Below the pieces are notes generated by a model, which saw only the letters and a list, made by a program, of their open reading frames with translations, had not been told where the DNA came from and searched no databases. From contig CAMZFJ010000005.1 in NCBI GenBank assembly GCA_947306025.1, forward strand, positions 1 through 22,712: a DNA stretch of 22,712 bases, in the 5' to 3' direction. Made by a program: the position numbers and the translations under genes. Position 1 is the first letter of the stretch. The number at the start of each line of letters is the position of its first letter. This DNA comes from an uncultured Fibrobacter sp. GTDB taxonomy: Bacteria > Fibrobacterota > Fibrobacteria > Fibrobacterales > Fibrobacteraceae. Shown in pieces: positions 14,120 to 22,687 of this stretch.

Positions 14120-14148
14120 TTGCCACCGTGGGTGAAAGTGGGTATATT
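14120..14148 (+). promoter_or_regulatory. dcw promoter with embedded MraZ operator
   Basis: TTGCCA (14120-14125), a 17-nt spacer, and TATATT (14143-14148). Two TGGGT boxes at 14129-14133 and 14139-14143, separated by exactly 5 nt, lie in the spacer and touch the -10 box. TGGGN boxes with 5-nt spacing upstream of mraZ are the established MraZ binding pattern, so bound MraZ would block RNA polymerase. The transcript would start near 14155, about 30 nt before mraZ. Confidence 0.75.
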
Positions 14149-14187
14149 TACCACGTGTGATAAGTGTTGTGGTAAAATGTGTCAAAT

Positions 14188-14661
14188 ATGAATTTCACTT
14201 CTTTCATAGGACAAGCCCAAACGGCGATCGATGGAAAGGGAAGGACCTCCTTCCCTAGGGAATTCCGTCGTCAGCTTTCGGCGTCCGAAGGGAATGAGTT
14301 CGTGGTCACTCGTGGCCCGGACCGCACCCTCCGGTTGTTCGTCCTATCCGAGTTTGAGAAATTCATGGCGGACTTGGATGCTAGGTCCGACCGCCGTCAA
14401 GCCGATTTAGTTCGGAGAGGCCTCAGCCCCACAGTCGTGGAGATGGATGGCCAGAATCGCATTTTACTCCCCAAGATTTTATTGGAGTATGCCGGCCTTA
14501 AAGACGAAGTGCTTTATGTCCAGGCCCGCGGTAAGACTCTCGAATTATGGAATCCTGAACGTTACAACGAAAAGTATGGATTGCAGACAAATGATGCAAT
14601 CGAAGCTTTCGACGCTGCGTTCTATGGTGAAGGCTTGACGGAGGGGGATAATGGCAGATAA
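14188..14661 (+). CDS. mraZ: Transcriptional regulator MraZ
   Basis: DNA-binding repressor of the dcw cluster that forms ring-shaped oligomers. The 157-residue product has the two SpoVT-AbrB-like half domains: AIDGKGRTSFPREFR (D15-x3-R19) and VVEMDGQNRILLPKILLEYAGL (D87-x3-R91). The length is normal for MraZ. I prefer the ATG at 14188; an in-frame GTG at 14179 would add three residues, and neither has a good Shine-Dalgarno sequence. The gene overlaps rsmH by 11 bp. The promoter carries two TGGGT boxes, so autoregulation is expected. Confidence 0.93.
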   Translation: MNFTSFIGQAQTAIDGKGRTSFPREFRRQLSASEGNEFVVTRGPDRTLRLFVLSEFEKFMADLDARSDRRQADLVRRGLSPTVVEMDGQNRILLPKILLEYAGLKDEVLYVQARGKTLELWNPERYNEKYGLQTNDAIEAFDAAFYGEGLTEGDNGR

Positions 14662-15664
14662 GAATCTCCGCAAGTCAGTACATGTAAATGAAATTTCGGA
14701 AGCCGCGGTCGCTGGAGTTCAAGGGAGAGAATTCTATCACGATCCGGTGATGCTCAAGGAATGCCTCGAAGGCTTGAATATCAAGCCGAACGGTACCTAT
14801 TCGGACTGCACGCTTGGCGGTGGCGGCCATTCTTACGCTATTGCCCAGAAGCTCGATTCCGAGGGGACGCTCCACGCGTTTGACCGCGATGATGAGGCTG
14901 TCCAGTTTGCAACGAAGCGTCTTGCTGGCGTTGCGCCGAAGTTTATTGTCCATCCGGTTCCGTTTAGCGAACTCGGAAATGAAATTGCACCGAATACACT
15001 CGACGGTGTTCTTTACGATCTCGGCATCAGCAGCCATCAGGTTGATGACTCTAGCCGTGGTTTTACGTTTGTAGGCGATAATCCGCTCGACCTCCGCATG
15101 GACCGTCGCGAAAACGTGTCTGCGCAGGAATGGCTCCGCACGGTAAGCGAAGATGATTTTGCGGCGGCGCTCCGCAAGAATGCCGATATGGATCGTGCGT
15201 TCAAGCTAGCCTCTCGTATTAAAGAAAAGGTTGCCGAAATTGCTGCTGCGGGTCGCGATGTGCTCCCGAGCGATATCAAGGCTGTTGTCGAAGCCGTGTT
15301 CCCGGACAAGCGCCGTGACGCCAATAGCCTTTTGGCCCGCGTATTCCAGGCTATCCGCATGGAAGTGAACGGCGAACTCAAGCAGATCGAAGATAGCATC
15401 CGCGCCGCTGTCGATTGCCTCAAGGTAGGCGGTCGTTTGGTCGTAATGAGTTACCATTCCGTGGAAGACCGCTGCGTCAAGGAAACAGCTGCTGAATTTG
15501 AAAAGGCGTGCATTTGTCCGGAAAACTTGCCGGTTTGCATGTGCGGTGGCAACCACCAGCGTTTAAAGAAAGTGAACCGTAAGCCGATTTTGCCCTCGGC
15601 CGATGAGATTAACAGGAACAGTCGGGCACGTTCTGCAAAGCTTAGGATTTATGAAAGAGTATGA
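14651..15664 (+). CDS. rsmH: 16S rRNA (cytosine-1402-N4)-methyltransferase RsmH
   Basis: SAM-dependent methyltransferase (old name MraW) that modifies C1402 in the 16S rRNA decoding centre. The 337-residue product has HDPVML (30-35), the SAM-binding motif DCTLGGGGHS (52-61), LYDLGISSHQVD, RGFTF, and VMSYHSVEDR near residue 268. A Cys-rich stretch (CICPENLPVCMCGG) and the C-terminal NPRARSAKLR-like block (NSRARSAKLR) follow. About 28 residues precede the usual family start, a modest N-terminal extension. The ATG at 14651 has GGAGGGGG upstream and overlaps mraZ. The stop overlaps the ftsL start as ATGA, indicating translational coupling. Confidence 0.96.
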   Translation: MADKNLRKSVHVNEISEAAVAGVQGREFYHDPVMLKECLEGLNIKPNGTYSDCTLGGGGHSYAIAQKLDSEGTLHAFDRDDEAVQFATKRLAGVAPKFIVHPVPFSELGNEIAPNTLDGVLYDLGISSHQVDDSSRGFTFVGDNPLDLRMDRRENVSAQEWLRTVSEDDFAAALRKNADMDRAFKLASRIKEKVAEIAAAGRDVLPSDIKAVVEAVFPDKRRDANSLLARVFQAIRMEVNGELKQIEDSIRAAVDCLKVGGRLVVMSYHSVEDRCVKETAAEFEKACICPENLPVCMCGGNHQRLKKVNRKPILPSADEINRNSRARSAKLRIYERV

Positions 15665-15978
15665 CTAAGAAAGAGCAGAATTTATCCGTAGGTTCCGGCA
15701 GGGGCGGCGTCATGAGAATCGTATTCTTGTTCGTTCTCATGATTACGGCGGCATGCATGTTCCCGGTGTACATGCAGAACCGCATCAATCGTCTTTATGG
15801 CACCTTCTATGGGTTAAGGGAAAAGGCGAGCTTGCTCAATCGTGAAATCCTTTTGAGGGATTACGAGATCAACAAGCTTACGTCTATGAGCCACTTGGCA
15901 AAGTTTGCGGAACAGGCGGGTCTTGGTCTTTACGAGGTCCCGGTAAAAGTCATGATAACGGGGGAGTCGAATGAATAA
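15661..15978 (+). CDS. ftsL: FtsL-like cell division protein
   Basis: 105 residues, called by position and architecture. A short cytoplasmic N-terminus (rich in K, S and G) is followed by one membrane span (about residues 18-38, RIVFLFVLMITAACMFPVYM). After it comes a periplasmic coiled-coil segment (YGLREKASLLNREILLRDYEINKL). FtsL proteins diverge strongly in sequence but keep this plan and the slot between rsmH and ftsI. FtsL links FtsQ/FtsB to the FtsW-FtsI synthase. Start overlaps rsmH by 4 bp and the 3' end overlaps ftsI by 8 bp. Confidence 0.8.
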   Translation: MTKKEQNLSVGSGRGGVMRIVFLFVLMITAACMFPVYMQNRINRLYGTFYGLREKASLLNREILLRDYEINKLTSMSHLAKFAEQAGLGLYEVPVKVMITGESNE

Positions 15979-17857
15979 ATACGGCGCAGATCCCCTGTTT
16001 ATATTGAAGAGTCTTGTGCTTTGCACGATTGTCGTCTTGGTTTTCCAGACGTTTGATATCCAGGTGATGAACCGCAATCTTTACCAGGTGAACACAAAGT
16101 CCATGGTGACGCATACAAAGAATTTGTATGCCGAACGCGGTTCTATTATGGACCGTAATGGCATTGTGTTTGCCGAAAGCATGCGCGATACGAGCGACAA
16201 CTTGGGTTACAGCCGGTTGTTCTTGCAGGGAACTCTTGCTTCGCAGATTGTGGGCAAGGTGGGCTATAACGGCAGCGGTAGCATGGGCATGGAAAAGATT
16301 TTCGACGATAGCCTCCGTGGCGACGAAGGGTTGCGCGTGAGTGTGCAGGATGTGCATCGTCGTGAGGTTTATTACCGCTCGAAGAATGTGGTCGAAGCAA
16401 AGTCTGGTTTGAATCTTGTTTTGACGATTGACCGCAACATGCAGGAAATTGTCGAAAAGGCTTTGAAGGACGGTGTTGCTGAATTTATGGCAACGAGCGC
16501 TAGTGCCGTTGTCGTTGATCCGTACACGGGTGAAATTTTGGCGATGGCGAGCTACCCGACGTTTGACCCGAACTCCAAAATTCAGGGTATCGGTCGCATG
16601 GCAAAGAACGAGATTATTTCGATGTCATATGAACCGGGTTCAACGTTCAAGGTGATTACGGCTGCGGCAGCTCTTGAAAATAATGCGGTTAGCCCGAACA
16701 AGATTTTTGCGAACGAAGGTCGTTGCTGGCAATGGAATCCGAAGATTGAAAAAATTTGCGATACTCACGTCTATGGTGACATGGACATGAGCGAAGCGAT
16801 GGTGCAGTCTTCGAACATTGTTTTTGCAAAGATTGCTGATGAAGTGGGCGCTGAACGTTTGTTCAAAATGGCTCGTGCTTTTGGTATTGGCACTAGAGCT
16901 TTTGACAATTATGAGGGCGAAGAAAACGGCAGACTTTTAACTCCGACGGAACTCACTCGTGATGATAGAACGTTAAAGACGATGGGCTTTGGACACGCTG
17001 TTTCTACGACGCCGATCCAGATGGTAATGGCTTATGCCGCCATTGCGAATGGTGGTCTTCTCATGCGCCCGCAGATTGTGAAGGAATGGCGCAATTCTAA
17101 TGGCGATGTTGTCGAAAGGAACAAACCGGTAGAACTCCGTAGAGTTGTTTCTGAAAAGACGGCGGCAACAATCCGCAAGATGCTTAATCGCGTGGTGAAC
17201 AGTGGTACGGCAAAGCGTGTGGCATCGCAGAAGTTGAAAGATGTTTTGTTTGGCGGCAAGACGGGTACGGCAGAAAAGTACAATCACTTGACTCGCTCTT
17301 ACGACCGCAATTCGCAGGTGGCTTCGTTCATTGGGCTTGCGCCTGCTGAAGATACGCGCTATGTGTGCTTGGTACTTGTGGACGACCCGCAAGGTAAACA
17401 TGTGGGTGGCCTTACTGCAGGTCCGATTTTCCGCCGCATCATGGAAGGGATTTATTACCATCCCTCTCTTTCGCCGATTGCGCACAACTTAAAGCAGGTG
17501 AAACTGGGTTCTCCGTGCGATAAGGATTTTGCGGGGATGACTGCATCTTCGGCTAAGGAATATGCAAAGAAACACCGTTGCCCTGTCCGTTTTGAAGGCA
17601 AGGGGCTCCGCGTGATTTCGGAACGAGTTGATATGGGACTTGTCAATGGCAAAACGCTTTTGCTTGGCGATGCGGTGGCAAGCCGTATGCCCAATTTGCA
17701 AGGGCTTTCGCTGAAGGATGCTCTCGAAGTGATGGGGAACATCCGCATGAATGTTGAATATACAGGAAAGGGACGCGTTGTAGCCCAGGAACCCAAGGCA
17801 GAAGAAGCCTTGCAGAAGGGCGCTGTTTGCAAGCTGACCTTAAAGGAGAAAAGCTGA
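15971..17857 (+). CDS. ftsI: Septal peptidoglycan transpeptidase FtsI (PBP3-like) with C-terminal PASTA domain
   Basis: Class B penicillin-binding protein that cross-links septal peptidoglycan with FtsW. 628 residues: an N-terminal membrane anchor (12-30), a pedestal domain starting at ERGSIMDRNG (55-64), then the transpeptidase domain. The active-site motifs are S224-T-F-K227 (EPGSTFK), S280-S-N282, and K430-T-G432 (GGKTGTAEK). Residues about 572-624 (SRMPNLQGLSLKDALEVM to CKLTL) form one PASTA domain. E. coli FtsI lacks this; Gram-positive PBP2x/SpoVD-type enzymes have it. GGGGAG lies 5 nt before the ATG. It overlaps ftsL by 8 bp and its stop TGA shares its last base with the murE start. 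Confidence 0.95.
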   Translation: MNKYGADPLFILKSLVLCTIVVLVFQTFDIQVMNRNLYQVNTKSMVTHTKNLYAERGSIMDRNGIVFAESMRDTSDNLGYSRLFLQGTLASQIVGKVGYNGSGSMGMEKIFDDSLRGDEGLRVSVQDVHRREVYYRSKNVVEAKSGLNLVLTIDRNMQEIVEKALKDGVAEFMATSASAVVVDPYTGEILAMASYPTFDPNSKIQGIGRMAKNEIISMSYEPGSTFKVITAAAALENNAVSPNKIFANEGRCWQWNPKIEKICDTHVYGDMDMSEAMVQSSNIVFAKIADEVGAERLFKMARAFGIGTRAFDNYEGEENGRLLTPTELTRDDRTLKTMGFGHAVSTTPIQMVMAYAAIANGGLLMRPQIVKEWRNSNGDVVERNKPVELRRVVSEKTAATIRKMLNRVVNSGTAKRVASQKLKDVLFGGKTGTAEKYNHLTRSYDRNSQVASFIGLAPAEDTRYVCLVLVDDPQGKHVGGLTAGPIFRRIMEGIYYHPSLSPIAHNLKQVKLGSPCDKDFAGMTASSAKEYAKKHRCPVRFEGKGLRVISERVDMGLVNGKTLLLGDAVASRMPNLQGLSLKDALEVMGNIRMNVEYTGKGRVVAQEPKAEEALQKGAVCKLTLKEKS

Positions 17858-19278
17858 TGATTTCGGAAGGACTTATGGAAAAGTTGTCCGTGACGGGGCT
17901 TTGTGATGATTCCCGCCGTGTGAAACCGGGGAATTTGTTCTTCTCCGTTCCAACGGAAGGGTACGAAGCATTTGCCCGTAGTGCCATTGCGGCTGGCGCC
18001 GTGGCGGTTGTGGGCGAGACGATTGCTCCAGAAGGACTCACGTCCAAGTGGATTCAGGTGCCCGATGTGAAGGCTGCGCGCCTTGAAGCTGCTAAAATTT
18101 TCTACAAAGACCCGTTCAGTAAGTTGACTTGCCATGCCATCACAGGCACGAACGGCAAGACGACTAGCGCTTTTTTGATGAATGCCATGCTCGAAGCTGC
18201 AGGCCACAAGGTGGCCCTCCTTGGCACGATCTTGAACAAGATTGGTGACAAGTCCGTGCCGGCAACGCTTACGACTCCGGGGCTTTTGGACCTTTACGCT
18301 TTTGCGGCTCGCGCTGTTGATGCGGGTTGCACGGACCTCGTGATGGAAGCGTCTTCGCATTCGCTCCACCAGGGGCGCGTTGCTGGAATCCATTACAAGA
18401 GCGGGCTCTTTAGCAACTTGACGCAAGACCATCTCGATTACCACAAGACGATGGATGCTTACTTTGAAGCAAAGAAATTGCTCTTTACAAAGTACCTTGC
18501 CGAAAATGGTGTCGCGGTTATCAATATTGACGATGCCCATGGCGAAAAGCTTTTCAATTCTCTCGATTGCCGCAAGGTTGCTGTTTCGAGACTTGGCAAG
18601 GCCAAGGCCGATGTAAAACCGTTTGGCGATGTGAAAAGTACGGAAGACGGTCTTGAATTTACGCTTCCGATGATTGCGACCGAAAAATTTGAAACTCCGC
18701 TTTGTGGTGACTTTAACGTTGACAATGTGCTCTTGGTGCTTTCTTGGGCTCATGCGCTTGCAATTCCTGAAGACGCTATGCGCAAGGCTATTGCCAATGT
18801 CCGTGTGCCGGGCCGTTTTGAAAAGGTCTGGAGCAAGGATGGCAAGCACGTGATTGTGGATTACGCCCACACGCCGGATGCTCTTGAACGTGTTTTGAAT
18901 ACAGCCCGTAGCCTTTGCCGCGGTAAACTTTCGACCGTGTTTGGTTGCGGCGGTGACCGTGACAAGACAAAGCGCCCGATTATGGGTGGCATTGCCGAAC
19001 GCATTGCGGACAAGGCTTGGCTCACGTCGGACAATCCGCGTACCGAAAAGCCTGCCGACATTATTGCCGATGTTCGCGCCGGCATGACGACGGACAAGTT
19101 TGAAGTTGTTGAAAATCGCGAAGAAGCGATTAACCGCGCTTGCGCGGAACTCAAGAGTGGCGACTGGCTTGTGATTGCAGGCAAGGGCCATGAAGATTAC
19201 CAGATTATTGGTAAGACCAAACATCATTTTGACGATCGCGAAATCGCGGTGAAGGCGATGTCTGATGCTGAAGCTTGA
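17857..19278 (+). CDS. murE: UDP-MurNAc-L-Ala-D-Glu:meso-diaminopimelate ligase MurE
   Basis: ATP-dependent cytosolic ligase that adds the third residue of the peptidoglycan stem. 473 residues with the Mur ligase plan: N-terminal UDP-binding domain (DDSRRVKPGNLFF, 17-29), ATP-binding GTNGKTT (97-103), TTPGLLDL, MEASSHSLHQGR, the DHLDYH block, and the C-terminal domain with DYAHTPDAL and FGCGGDRD. DNPR at 392-395 is the signature of enzymes that take meso-diaminopimelate rather than lysine, so the wall should be DAP type. AAGGAG lies 8 nt before the ATG at 17857. A longer in-frame TTG start at 17827 is rejected because it lies inside ftsI and has no ribosome site. Overlaps murF by 14 bp. Confidence 0.96.
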   Translation: MISEGLMEKLSVTGLCDDSRRVKPGNLFFSVPTEGYEAFARSAIAAGAVAVVGETIAPEGLTSKWIQVPDVKAARLEAAKIFYKDPFSKLTCHAITGTNGKTTSAFLMNAMLEAAGHKVALLGTILNKIGDKSVPATLTTPGLLDLYAFAARAVDAGCTDLVMEASSHSLHQGRVAGIHYKSGLFSNLTQDHLDYHKTMDAYFEAKKLLFTKYLAENGVAVINIDDAHGEKLFNSLDCRKVAVSRLGKAKADVKPFGDVKSTEDGLEFTLPMIATEKFETPLCGDFNVDNVLLVLSWAHALAIPEDAMRKAIANVRVPGRFEKVWSKDGKHVIVDYAHTPDALERVLNTARSLCRGKLSTVFGCGGDRDKTKRPIMGGIAERIADKAWLTSDNPRTEKPADIIADVRAGMTTDKFEVVENREEAINRACAELKSGDWLVIAGKGHEDYQIIGKTKHHFDDREIAVKAMSDAEA

Positions 19279-20650
19279 TTTGACTATTGGAGAAATGCTT
19301 GAAATTTTGGAAACCGAAGCTGTCGGTGTTCCGGCTCGCACCTTGAAACGCAAGGTGAATCTCTGCATGGATTCTCGCGAAAAAGCCAAGGGTGTTGTCT
19401 TTTGGCCAATTAAGGGTGCCCGTTTTGACGCCCACCAGTTTGTATCTCAAATGGAAAAGGATGGAGCTCTGATGAGCGTTGTAAACCAAGCTGCTATCGA
19501 TCCGAATTTCAAGATGTACGCTCCGGTCGATGATACGACAAAGGCTCTCTTGAAGCTTGCCAAGGGCTATCAAAAACTTTTCAAGTTGAAGAAGGTCGCT
19601 ATTACCGGTAGTAACGGCAAGACGACTACAAAGGAAATGACGAAGGCTGTACTTTCGATGAAGTACAATACCCATGCTACGCAGGGAAACTTCAACAATC
19701 ATATCGGTGTTCCGATGACGCTGTTCCAGCTGAAGCACAGCCACGAAGCCGCTGTTGTCGAAATGGGAACGAGTGGCCCGGACGAAATTCGCCCGCTTTC
19801 TTTGGCCACCGAACCGGATGTTGCTGTGATTACGAACATTGGCGCAAGCCATCTGGAACGCCTTGGCGATTTGGATGGCGTGTTCAATGAAAAGATTAAC
19901 ATTGTCGCTGGTCTCAAGAAGGGCGGCACGCTCATTGTGAATGCCGACGATGAACGCCTTTGCAAGGTGAAGGCTACCAAGAATTACAAGGTCGTAACGT
20001 TCGGTGTACGCCGCGGTGTCATCAAGCCGGAAAAGCTCAAGTGGAACGAAAACCTCTGTGCTGATTTTTATGTCGGTCGCACGCATTTTACGCTGAATGT
20101 TCCGGGCGACCACAACCTTTACGATGCTCTTGCCGCTATTGCCGTGGGCGAAGCTTTCCGCATCCCGAAGGGCGATATTGCAAAGGCTCTTGCTGGATTC
20201 AGCTCCACGAGCATGCGCATGGAAGTAAAGTTGGCAAACGGCTTCAGGATTATTTCGGACTGCTACAACGCCAATCCTTCTTCGACGAAGATGGCTCTCC
20301 AGACGCTTGGCAACATGAAAGTTGAAGGATTGCGTATTGCGGTTCTCGGCGACATGCTTGAACTCGGCAAGGAAAGTGGCAATTTGCACAAGCAGATTGG
20401 CGCTATGGTTCCCGAAATGAATTTCGATATGCTCATTGCTGTGGGTAACGAAGCGAAAAAATATGTCGAAGGCGCTAAGGCTCGCGGCATGAAGAACGTG
20501 TTCCATTTCGATACAGTCGATGATGCTGTGACTTGCTTGAGCCAATCCGTTGCCGAAGGCGACGTGGTCTTGGTGAAGGGTAGCCGCGGCATGCACATGG
20601 AACGTGTTGTCGATGCTCTGTTGCACATGGTGCCGGTGCTCAGATTTTAA
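19265..20650 (+). CDS. murF: UDP-MurNAc-tripeptide:D-Ala-D-Ala ligase MurF
   Basis: Adds D-Ala-D-Ala to complete the cytosolic UDP-MurNAc-pentapeptide. 461 residues: N-terminal domain with DSREKAKGVVFWPIKG, ATP-binding GSNGKTT (115-121), the NFNNHIGVP block typical of MurF, EMGTSGPDEI, ITNIGASHLERLG, then DCYNANPSS and VLGDMLELGKES in the C-terminal domain. The length is normal. The start lies within the end of murE (14-bp overlap, different frame). ftsW begins 20 bp later. In many genomes mraY and murD follow murF, but not here. Confidence 0.96.
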   Translation: MLKLDLTIGEMLEILETEAVGVPARTLKRKVNLCMDSREKAKGVVFWPIKGARFDAHQFVSQMEKDGALMSVVNQAAIDPNFKMYAPVDDTTKALLKLAKGYQKLFKLKKVAITGSNGKTTTKEMTKAVLSMKYNTHATQGNFNNHIGVPMTLFQLKHSHEAAVVEMGTSGPDEIRPLSLATEPDVAVITNIGASHLERLGDLDGVFNEKINIVAGLKKGGTLIVNADDERLCKVKATKNYKVVTFGVRRGVIKPEKLKWNENLCADFYVGRTHFTLNVPGDHNLYDALAAIAVGEAFRIPKGDIAKALAGFSSTSMRMEVKLANGFRIISDCYNANPSSTKMALQTLGNMKVEGLRIAVLGDMLELGKESGNLHKQIGAMVPEMNFDMLIAVGNEAKKYVEGAKARGMKNVFHFDTVDDAVTCLSQSVAEGDVVLVKGSRGMHMERVVDALLHMVPVLRF

Positions 20651-20670
20651 GGAAGGAATTCGAAGTTAAA

Positions 20671-21846
20671 ATGTCCACAACGACTCAGACACAAGGAATA
20701 AACAAGCTTTTGCTGTTTGTCACATTAATATTAATGTGCTTTGGCGTAGCTATTATCTATTCCGCATCTGCGCCTGTGGCCTCTTCGAAGAATTTGTCTC
20801 CGGAACATTACTTGATGTCGCACTTGACCAAGGTTTTTGCCTCGGTTGTGATTTTGGCGGTGTTCTGCAAGATTGATTATGCGTTGTGGAAAGTCCTTGC
20901 TCGCTATATCTTTGGCTTTGGTGCCGTGCTCACGTTGGCGGCGACCATTTCGGGTGTAGCGACGAAGGGTGCTTCTCGTTGGATCTTTGGTATTCAGCCG
21001 TCCGAGATTTTGAAGTTTGCATTTATCATTTGGATTTGCTCGAAACTTTCGGATGCGGGCGATGAAATCAAATCGATCAAGTGTTCGATTGTCCAGCCGG
21101 CGATTCCTTTAGGGATTTCTGCAGTTTTGCTCTTGAGCCAGCCGAACTACTCGATGTTTATCATGTTCTGCACGTTGTTGCTTGTGCTGCTTATGATTGC
21201 GGGCGCAAACTACAAGTACGTGGGCTTGGGCGTTTTGGTGAGCGTGCCGATGGGAATTGTCGCGATGCTTTGCAAGTCGCATACCCGCCAGCGCATCCTT
21301 GCGTTTTTCTCTAACGATGGTGCCATGAAAAATTCGCAGTACCAGGTAGATCATGCTCTTGAAGCGCTCGGAAATGGCGGCTTGTTTGGCACGGGGATTG
21401 GCATGGGCGAACAGAAACTCGGTTACTTGCCCGAAGCGCATAAAGACGTTGTGTACGCCGTGATTGGCGAAGAATTTGGATTTGTGGGTACGTTCCTGGT
21501 CTTGCTTGCTTTTGCGATTTTGTTCTCGCAGGGTTACAACATTGCAAGGTCTTCGACGACTCGATTTGGCAGGTATTTGGCTGTAGCGCTTACGACTTCG
21601 GTGTTCATGAATTTCGTGATTCACATTTGCGTTTGCGTAAGGCTTATTCCGGCGACCGGTCAACCGCTTCCGTTTATTAGCTATGGCGGAACGAACTTGA
21701 TGGTTACGGCAGCTTTTATTGGAATTTTGTTGAATATTTCGCGCCCGACGAGTGGAAAGAGCATTCGTGAACCTTATATAAGCAACAATGTTTCGTTCGA
21801 CACGGGTTCGTACATGAATTTTAGGACAAGAAGGAGTTCGATATGA
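20671..21846 (+). CDS. ftsW: Septal peptidoglycan glycosyltransferase FtsW (SEDS family)
   Basis: Polymerises lipid II into septal glycan strands together with FtsI, which is encoded in the same operon. 391 residues, about ten membrane spans, starting with LLLFVTLILMCFGVAIIYSASA (13-34). SEDS signatures: GASRWIFGIQPSEILKFAFI, then FGTGIGMGEQKLGYLPEAHKDVVYAVIGEEFG, with the conserved Asp259 in a position shown to be essential in SEDS enzymes, and GQPLPFISYGGTNL near the C-terminus. A GGAAGGAA stretch lies upstream, and AGGAG near its 3' end serves murG, which overlaps by 4 bp (ATGA). FtsW rather than RodA is chosen because of the dcw context. Confidence 0.95.
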   Translation: MSTTTQTQGINKLLLFVTLILMCFGVAIIYSASAPVASSKNLSPEHYLMSHLTKVFASVVILAVFCKIDYALWKVLARYIFGFGAVLTLAATISGVATKGASRWIFGIQPSEILKFAFIIWICSKLSDAGDEIKSIKCSIVQPAIPLGISAVLLLSQPNYSMFIMFCTLLLVLLMIAGANYKYVGLGVLVSVPMGIVAMLCKSHTRQRILAFFSNDGAMKNSQYQVDHALEALGNGGLFGTGIGMGEQKLGYLPEAHKDVVYAVIGEEFGFVGTFLVLLAFAILFSQGYNIARSSTTRFGRYLAVALTTSVFMNFVIHICVCVRLIPATGQPLPFISYGGTNLMVTAAFIGILLNISRPTSGKSIREPYISNNVSFDTGSYMNFRTRRSSI

Positions 21847-22514
21847 AAAAGTTCCTCTTTGTTTGCGGTGGCACTGGTGGCCACATATTCCCGGCAGTGG
21901 CAATTGCCGAGAGTTTAAAGAAGATGGGTGTTACGGATATTACTTTTGCAGGCCGCAAGGATGCCATGGAAGAACGCCTTGTGGCGAAGGATTGGCCGTA
22001 TGAGTATATCTCGGCCGTCCCTCTGCATCGTGGACCGTTCCTCAAAAATTTGGCGCTCCCGTTTAAGCTTTCGAAGTCGCTCATTCGTGCAAAGAGCGTC
22101 GTGAAGAAGGTGAACCCGGATGTTGTCGTGGCGACGGGTGGCTATGTGTCGCTCCCGATTGTGCTTGCGGCAGGTTCTATGGGCATCCCGGTCTATTTGC
22201 AGGAACAGAACGCCGTTGCCGGTATTGCAAACAAGGTTGGTGCTCGTTATGCAAAAACGGTCTTTGTCACTTCTGAAGAAGCGATGAAGGGATTCCCGAT
22301 TGAAAAAACGCGTATTCTGGGTAACCCGATTCGAGACTTGCCTTCTGCTGATTCTTTGGCTCGTCCGGTTGAATACCGTGAAGGTCGCAAGGCTGTATTC
22401 ATTGTCGGTGGCGACGGGTGGCTATGTGTCGCTCCCGATTGTGCTTGCCGCAGGCTCTATGGGCATCCCGGTTTATTTGCAGGAACAGAACGCCGTTGCT
22501 GGTATTGCAAATAA
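21843..22514 (+). CDS. murG: MurG (UDP-GlcNAc transferase), 5' part, reading frame broken by an internal duplication
   Basis: MurG transfers GlcNAc to lipid I to make lipid II at the inner membrane face. The N-terminal domain is clear: FLFVCGGTGGHIFPAVAIAESL (residues 4-25), then MEERLVAKDWPYE, VVATGGYVSLPI and LQEQNAVAGIANK. Up to residue 190 (KAVFIVGG) the sequence is normal MurG, but then it enters a second copy of 22128-22407 in the wrong frame and stops at 22514 after 33 unrelated residues. A normal MurG is about 355-365 residues, and the next expected motif, GGSQGA, appears only at 22687-22705 after the second copy. As given, the gene cannot make a functional protein. AGGAG precedes the ATG, which overlaps ftsW by 4 bp. 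Confidence 0.9.
   Translation: MKKFLFVCGGTGGHIFPAVAIAESLKKMGVTDITFAGRKDAMEERLVAKDWPYEYISAVPLHRGPFLKNLALPFKLSKSLIRAKSVVKKVNPDVVVATGGYVSLPIVLAAGSMGIPVYLQEQNAVAGIANKVGARYAKTVFVTSEEAMKGFPIEKTRILGNPIRDLPSADSLARPVEYREGRKAVFIVGGDGWLCVAPDCACRRLYGHPGLFAGTERRCWYCK
22128..22407 (+). repeat. 280-bp tandem duplication in murG, copy 1
   Basis: Begins GTGGCGACGGGTGG; 263 of 280 positions identical to 22408-22687 by hand alignment. Codes for the MurG block VATGGYVSLP to KAVFIV. Confidence 0.9.
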
Positions 22515-22687
22515 AGTTGGTGCGCGTTATGCAAAGACGGTCTTTGTCACTTCCGAAGAAGCGATGAAGGGTTTCCCGATTGAAAAAACTCGCATTTTGG
22601 GAAACCCGATTCGCGACTTGCCTTCTGCTGATTCTTTGGCTCGTCCGATTGAATACCGTGAAGGTCGCAAGGCTGTTTTCATTGTCG
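22408..22687 (+). repeat. 280-bp tandem duplication in murG, copy 2
   Basis: Differs from copy 1 at 17 positions; 16 changes are at silent codon positions and one is Val to Ile. GTGGC occurs at both junctions (22408-22412 and 22688-22692). Confidence 0.9.

Noticed and set aside
17455..20626. Very long minus-strand open frames (644 and 473 codons) opposite ftsI, murE and murF
   Set aside because: They are antisense to well-identified genes, rich in His/Arg/Ser as expected from mirrored codon use, and lack ribosome sites.
21109..21903. 264-codon minus-strand open frame opposite ftsW
   Set aside because: Shadow of a clear SEDS membrane protein gene; composition is not protein-like.
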